Origin: Mytilisepta virgata
Taxonomy: Eukaryota; Mollusca; Bivalvia; Mytilida; Mytilidae
Direction: 5' to 3'
NCBI GenBank assembly: GCA_028015205.1
Contig: CM051511.1
Span: 6,076,001-6,140,000, forward strand
Length of the DNA stretch: 64,000 nucleotides
Below the pieces are notes generated by a model. It saw nothing but the letters and a program-made list of their open reading frames with translations. It did no database searches and was not told where the DNA came from. This document shows positions 9,650 to 20,205 of the stretch, in pieces. Made by a program: the position numbers and the translations under genes. Position 1 is the stretch's first letter, and each line of letters begins with the position of its first letter.

Positions 9650-10470
9650 TTTCTTACAGTCTATCCAAACGACAATTGCGTATGAATATGACTATTCCGT
9701 ATTTTACAGCATACCATTTTAATCGAATTTTAAAGTTTACCCAAAAATATTTGTTAGTGTGCCTAAAAGTTTGTCTATCAAATCAAATATAAAAGATATA
9801 CTTCTAATATATAAATAAACATATTCATCAGGTCATGGGAGACTACTCCATTCGTCTTGGTCAAATCATATTATCAATAATTATTTCTCTTCTAACGTAT
9901 ACCATCTGTGTGTATATCAAAGTTGATAATATTATCCGATATATATTTATTTTGTTTATTTTGGTGTTCATTTAGACTTAGTATTAGTTACAAACAGCTA
10001 GATTAAAAAAGCTCCAGTAAAATATCTAATTTGTTAAAACTGTCAATTTTCTAAGTAGACATGAAACTCTATCATTTTTGATAAATGCTCTATTCTCATC
10101 AGCAAATATCTGGCATATGCTTATAATGGTTTCACAAGTGGTTAATCATATAATTTATTATCGGATAAGATTTTTTTTTTCTGATTAAAGGTTATCACCT
10201 TTTGACTTTAATTAAATGCTCTCTCGCTTGTGGTAAAGATAATACTGTGGATTTAATTAGCTTCCTATTTATCAAATTCTTATTTATTTCGGATTGTCAA
10301 TCAACCTCATATTGCATCTGTAGAGATGTCATGAAAAGTATTGATTATATTAAAATATATGGATTGCATATATTTAGAATTATTTGCCTTATCTGATATT
10401 GACCATGGTGCCGCACTCCTACGCACTCATTGCAATCAGGTCTATGACGCCAAAGTCTATGTTCTTGACC
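9650..10470. other. AT-rich non-coding stretch inside the virus-like element
   Basis: Composition drops sharply from the coding half. No ORF with a motif and no exon for the putative minus-strand gene could be placed here. Confidence 0.5.
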
Positions 10471-10472
10471 GA

Positions 10473-10479
10473 TATAAAA
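10473..10479 (+). promoter_or_regulatory. TATA box candidate for the spliced small gene
   Basis: TATAAAA lies in locally GC-richer sequence about 100 bases before a consensus donor (tctcgtg|gtaagt, 10581). Two possible 5' exons (ending at 10580, and 10661-10681 between an acceptor and a second gtaagt donor) would link it to the coding exons. The link is inference. Confidence 0.35.
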
Positions 10480-10836
10480 CGAACGCAAACACAGATATTT
10501 TCTGCGATAGAGATCGGTTAGTTAAAATAATACTGAGGTTCTAAAGAAATTATGTTTTGAAATGTCTTGTACCTCTCGTGGTAAGTACTATATTTCGTCT
10601 GGACACCAATTATTCGTTTGTGTTTCATATTTTCGGATCATTTTTATTCTTCACTCGAAGGCAAAAGGATCTTATTATACTGTAAGTGTAATTTTTTATT
10701 TCTTATTTACTTTAATTCATAATAGTTTATCCAGGGTGTTGTCAACTTTATATGTATGTCCTTGTATTGTTTATAATGATTGTAATATATAACATTTGGA
10801 TTTACTATTTTTTATTTTTCGTTTCAGACAAAAAAA

Positions 10837-11502
10837 ATGAATTCAACGCCAATAAATGGATATGATGTTGTAAGTATTAAGCATGTATTTATTTTATTTT
10901 TATTTATTTATTTTTTAAATATTTGTATTATTATTATTATTTGTGTTTAATATTTATGAATATTATTAAGACGATGATTTCTTAACTCATTTAAATTCAT
11001 TATAATTATATTAGTATTTATGATGATAATGATTATAATTTAAATCCGTTTTTTCTTTGTTTTAGAATTTTGAGAACAACACAAGGCGTCAATTGTGGAC
11101 GAGAGAGCCACCCTCGTCCATTGATTTTTCAATGGGTTCATCCCCAGTAAGTTATCTATTTGTTTATTTATTTTATAGTTAATATCGCTTCGGTGTACAG
11201 AATAATAATGTTTCATTTATTTTGATATTTATGAAATTTTTTCTAAATGTAATCGTATTATTAAAAAAAAATGAATGGAGTGAATGGATAAAATACTATC
11301 AAGAAAAAAAGTGTTATTTCTGTTTTTCATCAATATGTATCTTTACATGTTCTATTTTCGTTTTTTTTTTCAGACCATAGTATGGGAGGACCCCAACATA
11401 TCCCTACTTTGGGAGAGGGTTCTGGAGATGGAAAAAAGAGTTCATGCACTTGAAGAAAAAAGAAAGGAAAAAAAACAATACATGTGTATATGTGAGGCCT
11501 GA
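10837..11502 (+). CDS. Spliced 80-aa coiled-coil protein gene inside the virus-like element
   Basis: Three exons join in phase 0: 10837-10869 (its 5' boundary is an acceptor at 10826-10827, gtttcag|aca), 11066-11146 and 11374-11502. Donors are gtt|gtaagt and cca|gtaagt; acceptors are ttgttttag and ttttttttttcag. The joined frame is open for 80 codons to TGA at 11500-11502. The protein has a polar N-terminal half (NFENNTRRQLWTREPPSS) and a C-terminal charged helix, LLWERVLEMEKRVHALEE, with heptad spacing typical of a short coiled coil. No family is recognised. Further 5' exons are possible; an A8 tract just before the ATG puts them out of frame with it by one base. Four strong splice sites in one small region make chance unlikely. 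Confidence 0.55.
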
Positions 11503-11534
11503 GGTGAGATACCTCAGGCCTTTAAAAAAATAAA
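11495..11534 (+). terminator. Perfect 11-bp hairpin over the stop codon, then AATAAA
   Basis: aggcctgaggt (11495-11505) and acctcaggcct (11511-11521) pair perfectly around a 5-base loop. The TGA stop (11500-11502) is inside the left arm, and AATAAA follows at 11529-11534. It may be a compact 3' end signal for the spliced gene. The gag|gtgaga in the stem also resembles a donor site that pairing would mask. Confidence 0.5.
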
Positions 11535-12249
11535 ATTTGAAAGGAATATTTGTTTTCAAATGGATATATTCGATATTTTCCCCAAGTTGAGGTTTGTCAT
11601 GATAGTCATCATAACAGAATTGTGCATAAGTATACTTTAATTATATTTTGTATTCGGGAAAGGTGATTTCTGTTAATATTAATATCAATCTTTTAATGTG
11701 TATTGTTTTAAGAAAGTAATTGAAACCTAATATTTATGCATAAACTTACATATTTCAAAACAAAAGACATTTAACGATCAATTTTGTATAAGCGATGTTG
11801 AATAAATTAGATAAATATTTTCAAGTGCTTAGGGTGTAAAATTTCAAGTGTGAAGGGTGTAGAAATTAGATAAATATTTTCAAGCCGTTTAGTTTGTAAT
11901 TATGATTTCCGTAAGAAAATGGAATTATATTTGTAACGATGTTTTCTTCTTGAATCGTAACTTTTTAATATTTGTTTAAAAATTTATTTTTTAATTTTTT
12001 ATCGTCAATATATTATTTTTACAAACTCGCATGCGGCTTCAATATGGTTATTTAAAAGAAGTTAATAGCAAATATTTCATTCAATTGTTTCTTTCCGGAA
12101 GAACTCTTAAATTTTATGAGTGAAATTCAATTATCAAATTTATTCAAGTCGGTCAACATCACTCTATTTTCAACCAGAAACTACCTTAATTTTCTTAGTT
12201 TCGTTAAATATTTATTAAACATTATAGGGTTTTTCTGAATGCAAATCTG
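11535..12249. other. AT-rich spacer with a short direct duplication
   Basis: A ~22-base string, attagataaatattttcaag with neighbours, occurs at about 11805-11825 and again at 11865-11885, with related reads between the copies. Otherwise nothing is recognised. Confidence 0.45.
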
Positions 12250-12367
12250 TTGACCAAATAAGGACTGCGCGATGATCTGATGACTCACGTATGCCAATCG
12301 GTGTCTTGATGACTCATAAGACTTTGTTGACCAAATAAGGACTCCGCGATGATCTGATGACTTACGT
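12250..12367. promoter_or_regulatory. Subterminal direct repeats with AP-1 and CRE motifs
   Basis: A 41-base unit (ttgaccaaataaggact(g/c)cgcgatgatctgatgact(c/t)acgt) occurs at 12250-12290 and 12327-12367. TGACTCA (AP-1 consensus) occurs at 12281-12287 and 12310-12316, and TGACGTCA (CRE consensus) at 12371-12378 on the edge of the right terminal repeat. The arrangement resembles an enhancer beside a viral terminus. Regulatory activity is inference. Confidence 0.4.
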
Positions 12368-12368
12368 C

Positions 12369-12525
12369 GGTGACGTCATTAAAAGGCAGGTGACCATATA
12401 TGGGGGGGGGGGGGGTATGACCATTAACGGAAAGGGGGCGGAGCATGACCATATTTGGGTTTGCCACATTTGCCACAGGTTTTTGGGGGAGATAAAACTG
12501 ATCACTCCTTACTACTTATATGGGC
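12369..12525. repeat. Right terminal inverted repeat of the virus-like element
   Basis: Reverse complement of 6698-6826, with a 14-base G-run near 12402 and one extra atggtcat unit. It carries tgaccatatatgg and the shared terminal gtagtaaggagtgatcag in reverse. Confidence 0.8.
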
Positions 12526-13050
12526 TTTACGTCAGATTTTTATAAAAATTCGTAAGCGACTGGATCATGTTGAACTGAATCTGAATATAAAAAAAACAAT
12601 TTACGTCACTTTAATACTGCCCGAAATATGGTGTATGAATTTTTGGCAAAGATGTGTAAATACATAGAATGCCCGTCAATATCGCTGCAACAAGTCAAAT
12701 CCTGAGACATTAAATTATGATTTCTCAAAATTTTGTGCATAGAATTTAAACAGAAAAAAGGATATAAAACTGCAGTTGAAATTTTCTTTTCACTGATATA
12801 CAATTTATTAGGCGTCATCAGATGCATGTGTGAGTATATCAAATCCAGAGCTACATGAAAACTAAACACAAGCTTCAAAAATCCAAAAATAAGCGTTACG
12901 TCGTAACGATTTGTATCATTCAATTCAATTCAATTCAATGAATTATTAAGTTTCATCTCTCGTCATATAATATAATAAAAACGGATTATTTGGACATAAA
13001 ACACACATGAGAGCCATTCAATACAGAACAAGAATGCACGTGATGTCAAG
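12526..13050. other. Non-coding stretch with a (CAATT)n run
   Basis: No gene is recognised. A short pentanucleotide microsatellite, tcaattcaattcaattcaat, lies at about 12920-12940. Confidence 0.5.
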
Positions 13051-13059
13051 CTAAGAATT

Positions 13060-13440
13060 CCCCCACTCGTAATTTTAAGCATCGGCAAACCGGACGTAGG
13101 TGTCCGACAGATTCGAAAAGTTTACACACGTTACAAGACATGATTGCCAAGCTGCTGACCAAGTATGAAGTCATTCTGTTCAATAGTACTTGAGAAAAGT
13201 GTGACAAAAAATTTTAAGTTCATTCAACATATCGAAATTTCAAAGTTTCGGCAAAAAAGAAGTAGGTATCCGACAGATCTGAAAAGTGCGAACACATTAT
13301 AACTCGCCAATATTAAGCTGCTGACCAAAAAAAAAAAGTCATCCCATTCAGTAGTTTCTGAGAAAGATGTGACGAAAATATTTGTTTGACGAACGGACAA
13401 GGTGAATGCAATATAGCCCCCACTTTTAGAGTGGCGGTAT
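13060..13440. repeat. Two diverged ~175-bp direct repeat units with hairpin end
   Basis: tcggcaaaccggacgtaggtgtccgacagat to gagaaaagtgtgac (13083-13207) recurs as tcggcaaaaaagaagtaggtatccgacagat to gagaaagatgtgac (13249-13373). The block ends with tatagcccccacttttagagtggcggtata, a short palindrome. This ending is common in mollusc dispersed repeats, so it is probably a non-autonomous transposon. Confidence 0.5.
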
Positions 13441-13559
13441 AATTATAAGAGACTATATACGTCTACAAATATACAAATATTAAAAAAAGGTTTAAAAATA
13501 TATACATGATACATTTAATTACGGTAAAAAATATTTCTACGTCTATCTAAAATAACCTG

Positions 13560-14075
13560 GCAGCTAGATTTCTGCACAAGAACTTATTGAATTTTCTTCT
13601 GTAAATAAGAACACTAATTCCTGAGTATCATTAAAAAAACATAAAATTTATATCAAAAGAATTAGCTGTTTCAGACAGGTTTTTTCTAAAATTTTCGTAC
13701 AACGGACACTTTAAAGTTACATAAGCTTCATCCTCTATACAAACACCACAGAAAAAAACAGACCCTATCCACTAAAGGAATATTTTCAAATCTCCCAGTT
13801 TTGACTCTAATTTGGCAATGTCACATCTAAATTTAATGCGTATACGGCAATGGAATTTTACAGTCATTTTCAGTTTCAAATCTTTCTTTGAATAAACTAT
13901 AGGTTTGAAGCTTATTTCCATCTCTACCAGATACTGAACTTTGTAATTGTAAATTGTTATACATGTACTACTCACTAAAAGTTTTGACATAATCTGTATC
14001 TGTATCTGTATCTGTATAGTACCGGAAATGAACTCAAAAATTGGTGAGTAAAACGTATCCAGGATGTGTGTGTGA
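13560..14075 (-). pseudogene. Fragment of a LINE ORF2 C-terminus (zinc motif)
   Basis: The minus strand reads GRFENIPLVDRVCFFCG, then EDEAYVTLKCPLYENFR. This is the conserved Cys-x2-Cys ... Cys-Pro-Leu-Tyr end of many non-LTR retrotransposon ORF2 proteins (arginine-rich, 'NIP' and 'CPLY' blocks). The preceding RCDIAKLESK block is in another frame, and a TATCTG microsatellite (about 13993-14018) interrupts further up. It is a decayed remnant. Confidence 0.6.
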
Positions 14076-14088
14076 GCCACTGACTTAA

Positions 14089-14358
14089 CTAGTCGCGCCA
14101 GATAACTGCCTTAAAGCTTTTCACAGTTTTACCATTCACTGCACTATTTGGTAATACGTTCCAATCGTTAATAGTTTGAGGAAAAAAGAATGTTTGTAAG
14201 TGTTAGTCTTTGCTGATAAAATTTTTAGTTGTTTAACATTTGAAGTTCTCGATGGTCTAGTATTAAAATCAATGTGATGTTCAATGGGGATGGCTACCAG
14301 GTCGTTCACTATTTTGTACAGTAGTACCAGACCTTGTTCTCGTCTGCACATTTGCGAT
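14089..14358 (-). pseudogene. Fragment of a second LINE (jockey/CR1-like) C-terminus
   Basis: The minus strand reads RREQGLVLLYKIVNDLVAIP, then RTSNVKQLKI and TYKHSFF, and after one frameshift TINDWNVLPNSAV and SFKAVIWRD before TAG. 'YKIVN-LVAIP ... KYSFFPRTI-WN-LP' is the standard C-terminal tail of jockey/CR1-type elements. It abuts a Tc1 fragment on its 5' side. Confidence 0.65.
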
Positions 14359-14369
14359 GCATTGGGTTC

Positions 14370-14740
14370 ATCAGGCGATTGATTATTGCACAGAAATGCC
14401 TCCCCCCAGATTCGCAGAAACGCTGCTGTATGTTCCGCTGTAGTTGTCGGCCTTGGCTGCTCTGCAATATCGGTTTTCTTCAGAGAAGATGAAGTTACGC
14501 CACTGCTGATTACGCCAATTTCGTCGCCGATAAGCCCATTGAAGACGTTTTCTGTGGTGTCGAGGGGTGAGATGAGGTCCTATTGTAGGACGGTGACATC
14601 TTAGGTTATTGGCAAACAGTCGACGGCGAACAGTTGCAGCACTAATGGGTGGCTGATAAATTCCAACAGTCGAGCAGTTTCTGTAGCTCTGGTAAACCGA
14701 TTCGGCAGATGTTGGCGCATCATCTTCCTATGGCCTATTA
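14370..14740 (-). pseudogene. Tc1-like transposase fragment
   Basis: The minus strand contains QPPISAATVRRRLFANNL, RCHRPTIGPHLT, HHRKRLQWAYRRRNW and WRNFIFSEENRYCR. This is the inter-domain region up to the first catalytic acidic residue of Tc1 transposases (consensus WFSDESRF; here FSEEN). The second catalytic Asp and the Glu are missing. It is a different and much older family than the intact copy at 59-60 kb. Confidence 0.6.
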
Positions 14741-14889
14741 TCTCTGTTGTGGACTTAAACGTGGCATCGCTTCAGTTTAAAAACTGATACTGGCAATCAA
14801 AGAAATTTTTAGGCCTTTTATACCTATTTCAATGCCCAAAAATCACGATGATTTCGTTTTCAGATTTCATTGAAATGCAGGGATGAATT

Positions 14890-15345
14890 TGAAAACTTTT
14901 ATGAAGCTACATGGTCAATTAGAACAAGGCATGGCAGCAATAGTCCTTATTTAGGAGGTCATATTTCAGACCTGTGTCCAATAACCCAGACTTTCAACCA
15001 AAGGGCCATCACAGCCGAAATTAGTTTAACATATAGGACCCTATGGCAAAAATCATTTAAAAATCTTCCTGTCCGAAACCACTCGGACAATAGGAACCAT
15101 ACTTGGCACCAATGGTCCTTATATGGTCCTCTTTCAGAAATGTATCCGAATACCCAGACTGTCAACCAAGATGGCTGCGACAGCCGAACTAATTTAAACA
15201 TATAACATCAATGAAAAATATTCTTGTCTGAAACCACTTGACCAATTTGAACCTGACTTGGCAGCAATAGTCCTTAGATAGAGTGCTATCTTCCAGATTT
15301 ATGTCCGATATCCCCGACTGTCAATCAAGATTCCAGGTAAGCGAA
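14890..15345. repeat. Satellite, about three ~165-bp units
   Basis: Units share cttgtctgaaaccacttg(g)accaattgg, gcagcaatggtccttata, tgtccgataacccagactgtcaaccaagatgg and cacagccgaacttag. The same family is longer at 30.2-31.4 kb. ORFs through it are artefacts of the repeat. Confidence 0.7.
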
Positions 15346-15349
15346 TTGT

Positions 15350-15728
15350 AAATTAGTTTTCAATTGATATAAATTTTCTATTACTAATCATATTGTGTTT
15401 CTTCCAGCGAATCAAAATTATTTAAATTAAATGAGGATCGGTAATTCCTCGTTTTTATATAATTAGTGAATGTTTTATCGATAATGTTTTCTTTTAATAG
15501 TCATTATCTCCTTATCAAAGACAATTATTTTTTTCTTGGCGATAATTATGAAAATTCCTCAATTGTTCTTCCATGTAACGAAATCCAAGTGAACAGACGT
15601 TGTCGTTACTCGTAAATTAATTGTGTACTGGAAAGGATGGATTGTATTTCAGTCGTTAAAATGAAAGACTGAGGAGTATTGAAAGAATATTAAAGGAAAC
15701 CACGGCATTTCTTAATACCTTTCCAAAG
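15350..15728. other. AT-rich upstream stretch
   Basis: No motif is recognised. ttgtatttcag at about 15642-15652 could be a splice acceptor for the receptor locus, but there is no upstream exon to pair with it. Confidence 0.4.
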
Positions 15729-16680
15729 ATGGATCGTTCAAAGAATGTAAGTGACAATAACATCCAGCATTTTAGATTAGACATTGAATTGACATTATCG
15801 GAATGCCTCTTGTCTTTTCTTACTGTATGCGGACACGTTATCGCCATATGGCTGATACAAAAGTGTCAAAATGTGCAAATGTCGTTTAAACTTTTAATTC
15901 AGAATTTATCAGTTGTTGATATAATGGCAGGTGCTTAGGGTGTTTTACGACTTGCTATCAAGAGTAACGTTGATAACGTTTACATATTTTGCCACTTTGA
16001 AGTGTTCCTTCTGACAACAATTTTCAATGATTGTAACTGCCATTGCAATGGACAGATATCTTAGCATATTCTACCCTAAGGAATATATAAATAATGTCAC
16101 TATATCTGCCTACAGATATGTATGTTTACTGCTCTGGGTGATAGGAGTCGTTATTGCAACGTTATCCTTAGCGAGTAGACTTGTATATATCACAGTTGAT
16201 GATATATGCGCAATTCATATGGACTTCCGGTTTTTCGTTCCTGTTATCTTGGTTTTGTTTCGCCTGATATTTATTATAGTTGAATGTTTTACCTATATCA
16301 GAATGTATATAAAAGTTAGACAAATAAACGATTTTTATTTTGCCGGAAATTATTCAAAGGAACTAAAGTCTTTGATAAAAGTGGTATGCATTGCAATGCC
16401 CCATTTGACAGTACATATATCTTACGTCATAATATGCATCTTCCGCCAATTTGTTACGAATGACCATCTGATAGTGTATGATTCGCACTTAGTGGTGATT
16501 GTTATATTCATTGATATGTGGATATACGTTTTACGATTTGAAGAATGCAGGTTGAATTTGATGATTAAGCTGTGTCATTGCTGCACAGGACGAAAACAGA
16601 CATACTTGAAAAGACTTCAGGATTTGAAGGTAACATTTCTACCAAATACAAGGGCCGTTTCTAAAACCACTGAAGCATAG
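15729..16680 (+). pseudogene. Rhodopsin-type GPCR gene with one stop and one frameshift
   Basis: Seven hydrophobic segments can be placed: TM1 (ECLLSFLTVCGHVIAIWLI), TM2 with the conserved LSVVDIMAG, TM3 ending in TAIAMDRYLSIFYP (the DRY motif), TM4 with its Trp (LLLWVIGVVIA), TM5 (FFVPVILVLF), TM6 (SLIKVVCIAMPHL) and TM7. TAG at 15936-15938 follows TM2, and a one-base shift near 16020-16027 moves the DRY region to another frame. TM7 has IDMWIYVLR where NPxxY is usual, and TM1 has Gly-His where Gly-Asn is expected. It is intronless, like many expanded mollusc receptor families. Ligand is unknown. It is probably a recent pseudogene; assembly error is possible. Confidence 0.65.
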
Positions 16681-16689
16681 AATAGATTA

Positions 16690-18960
16690 TTAAGATAATA
16701 TTTCGATGTATGTTTTGGATATACATTTAACTGGTGTCAGAATATGACTGAAGTGAAGTATTACCAAGATATTTACTTTTCTCCAAATTCATTCTAATAA
16801 TCAAATATTGACTGAGACTTTACCTTGATAGAGAACCAATCTGTTGGCCGAGGTCAAACGCTGGGGTCGCTGAGGTAAACAGTTCAGTCAAGGAAATAAA
16901 TAAATAAATAAAGCAGTTGTTCGATTGATATACATCTGTAGCTGTTCTTACCATATAGTGGATTTTACGTCTGTTCTTAAACTTTCGTTTTACTGGTTTA
17001 AAGCGACTAGATTTTGAATTATTTATGAATTTTTGCACTTCTTGAATGCAAAGACAGAAGGAAATTTTGGGATATTTTATGATTTATTGTATGTATATGC
17101 CAGTAAACTTTGTAGTATATGTTTTTATTTCATTGAAATTCGGAGATATTGCAATCAGTCCAATCTCTGTTCCCGTCTGTCCGTTCGTCGCTTTATGTAT
17201 CACGCTTTTTATTTGACCTAAATTGCTCATTCATTTTTCATATAATGAGGTTTATTTCTAATAACATATAGTATTGGCATAATCTACATATGTATATTCG
17301 CAATAAGGTTTTAGAATTTTGATTTTTGAAAATAGGGTCGAATTTGAAAATTGTGAATTTAGGCTTGTGACATAATTTCATCTTTCATTTTATGTTGAAT
17401 GCATTTTATTTTCGTGTTGTATTATCATACACTATATGTACATTTGTAAATTTTTAGGATTTTGATTTTCATAAACTGGAGCCCTCGTCTTCACATTTTA
17501 CGTAAGGATACTGGCTTATACAGTCATATAGAAGTACAAGATACCTGATTAAGAGTATTCAGAAAACTATAAATCAATTAATTTGAACTTTCTAGAATAA
17601 TACCTTTTATGATTTCGAGACTTCCTTTTGAACCCCCCGTAATGACGGAATAAGTAAAGATATATATGGAGGTGTGTTCAAATAGAAGTCTTACCTATGA
17701 TTTTACTCAAAATTTTAACTCAAAAATCCAGACAAAAAAATAAACTCCAATAGATATTTTGTGACTGTTTTTATGGTGTGTTCCTGTTCTGCCTACCGTT
17801 CAAAAATATAGTTAGAAAATGTAGTGGGCAGAACAGAAATGATAGTATAAACACTCTAATTAGCCACTTATATTTCTATCGTTGATATGGCGGTATGCTG
17901 GTACATTCATGTCCTTCCCCCATATCCTTTCTTCAGAGGAACAATTAATGGAAGAAATAAAAAAGATGGTATACATATTCATTTTTGTTATTATCTTATT
18001 ATAAGATATTATAATATTATAATAGCACATTAAGGTAACATCCGATACCAAGGGAAAGAACCCCGTTTGACTGATGTAAGACTGGTTTCTGATTTTAGTC
18101 ATTGGATATATCGCCTATATTTCAATCTCGCGATAACAGTTTTGTTCTCGTCTGGTGTTGGTAAACAATCGATCCCATTCTCTATGGAATTACAGTTTTA
18201 AAAAGTTAAATACTTCCCTTAGTTACTGCTTCAAAAAGCGTTAATTTTAATAAAGTTTTAAGAAAAGTATATAATTGAATAATTATCACCAAATATGGAC
18301 ACTGAACCGAGAATGTGACAATCATTTTCAAGTGTAATATGTAATACGACTTTTTCGAGATCGATCGCTCTCTGCGACGGAGGAAAATAATGACGTATCA
18401 AGTGACGTTTTGCTAGGCATAGAAACAATAACAATATAGCAGCCCCGGTAAATTTTTTGAAGGGTATATCAAGCCATGAATACAGAAAGCTAAAACTCGC
18501 CCGAATCGCATTATCCTTCAAATTTCCCTTCACTCTCGTAACGTGCAAAGCGCCATTCTCTAGCCTAACAAAACACTAAAGTCACATGATCAGAATAATT
18601 TCTGGCCCGCATGCGGTAATTCCGGACTAAGTCGGAAATCAAGTATTATGTTCAACCTGCGTTCTTTTCCGTAGCGCAAATTTCTCCCGCCAAAACAAAT
18701 GGTTCAACGAGAGTCACTGTCGAAGTTTATGCACTATATAAGAGTGTCAAAAAGAGTTAAAATAATCCATTTATAAAGCAATGCTTGTTTTAATTGTTTT
18801 ACTTATAGTGTATTGCTGTTTAAATGTATTCTGCAGTTGCCTGTAGGTTGTAGAGTTGGATGTACAATTTTTTCAGTCAAAGACCACAAATCAAGGACAA
18901 GGAGGAATGATAAAATAATCTGTATGTTATGTGTTCATATAAATTATGACAAATGGAAGA
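16690..18960. other. AT-rich non-coding stretch
   Basis: Chance ORFs only. A (AATA)n run lies near 16897-16911. A GC-richer patch at 18.33-18.70 kb carries a 96-aa minus-strand ORF without motif. Confidence 0.5.
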
Positions 18961-18976
18961 CGTCAAACAGATAAGT

Positions 18977-19827
18977 AAAGTCAAACAATACCAAAGGGAT
19001 ATTCGAAGGAGAGAAAAATCGTAACAACTGACAAACTCCGGAGAACAACGAAGACAAGCACTACAATTAAAAACTAAAAAGATTTGAACAACATGGAACC
19101 CACCAAAAAACCTGGGGTAGACTCAGGTGCTCCGGAAGAGTAAGCAGTCTCTGCTTCCTGCAGGACACCCGTCATGCTGTCCATGTCACATCCGATATGA
19201 GGAAGGGATAATATCAATGAAACAGGTCCATTTTCATTTGGGAAACGGCTTTTTCATACCTGTCAACCAAGTCATGATGACGCCCATAAAACTTTAATAA
19301 GGATGACTTCAGGTTAGGAACAACGTACCCCTGTCTGAGCAACTTTTCTGTCAGAAGCCAGGCTCTGTTCAGGAAGTCAATGTATATGTCACAACCTCTG
19401 GAATAACGTATGAGATGTGAAATATATACTCCATACGCCGGCGCTTCTGGAATATTGCAGCTCAAAAATGAGAAGTTGACGATTGGAAAGTCAAAGTCAT
19501 CCCGTTTGTCGTAAAGTTTTGTATTCAACCTTCCTCTGGTGTCAATTTGGAGGTGAAGATCAAGATAAGATGCAGACTTGGCAGTGTCTGTTACATCCTT
19601 AATTTCGAGCTCATTGGGATAGATGAGATGTAAGAAACTCCCAAAACGTGAATTGTTGAGTGTTAAGACATCATCTATGTAGCGGAAGCTGAAATTAAAG
19701 GCACGGCTAATTTCTTCTGTTTTTCCTTAAGAAGCCTGTCAAGGATGGTTGCCTCATATGAGTAAAGGGACAAGTCGGCCAGTAGTGGCGCACAATTGGT
19801 ACCCATAGGAATGCCAATTATCAGTTA
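18977..19827 (-). mobile_element. Penelope-like element, 5'-truncated copy (subfamily A)
   Basis: Reading on the minus strand, the fragment starts within the RT at the region of NWHSYG-type sequence, keeps the YIDDV box region in broken frames, then runs through LYDKRDDFDFPIVNF, APAYGVYISHLIRYSR and FYGRHHDLVDRYEKA to MDLFH. It ends with the family tail (tccttcgaatatccctttggta...tgactttact in reverse). The 104-aa ORF at 19214-19528 is the best-kept part. Its 5' end breaks at about 19827. Confidence 0.75.
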
Positions 19828-19952
19828 CTCCTGTAACAGTTTGTACTTTAAAGAGTTGTATTTTACATTTGGCACGTTGTGGGGCCATGGCAGTCACAGG
19901 CACTTGTTTCTGTTAAAAAATACCATACATCCTTATGTTATTATAGGGATAT

Positions 19953-20205
19953 TGTTATAATATTGTAATTATTATGTTTATTTATCTTGGCCTAATTTGT
20001 TTTGTGTGGCCTTATAACATGTATAATATGTTTACATAATACTTATAGTTGTTTACAAAATAGTGTTATAACTGCGCAGTTTAGAAATCACTGGAACAAT
20101 AATAGATACTGATGGAATGACTAGAACGTTCTATCTGACTTACGTAATAATTCTGGTGTGATTCGAACTTCTACCGTATTCCAGAAGTTTTCGTCACTGT
20201 TATAT
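19953..20205 (+). repeat. LTR fragment, interrupted by a second LTR element
   Basis: It starts TGTTATAATATTG and matches the first ~253 bases of the LTR at 20206, up to cactgttatat. There the full element begins immediately. The sequence after the 3' LTR (atatatgg) matches only the next eight bases of the LTR, so the rest of this older LTR is missing. Confidence 0.7.

Larger units (their letters stand above)
6698..12525. mobile_element. Adintovirus/Maverick-related virus-like element bounded by inverted repeats
   Basis: The two ends are inverted copies of each other: both read gcc(t/c)atat(g/a)agtagtaaggagtgatcagttttat inward, then share cccccaaaaacctgtgg, aaatatggtcatgc and a terminal atgacg(c/t)cacc. 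Between them are CARD, half-TBP, penton-like, packaging-ATPase and adenain-like protease ORFs on the plus strand, a putative minus-strand exon, and a spliced coiled-coil gene. ATPase, protease and capsid-like protein are the diagnostic set of the Polinton/adintovirus lineage. DNA polymerase B, integrase and major capsid are not visible, and 5.8 kb is far below the usual 15-20 kb. The copy is therefore an internal deletion derivative or a satellite-like relative. Stops and frameshifts show decay. No clear target-site duplication is seen. Confidence 0.75.

Noticed and set aside
11495..11530. Bacterial rho-independent terminator
   Set aside because: The hairpin has the look, but the context is a spliced eukaryotic gene and no U-tract directly follows the stem.
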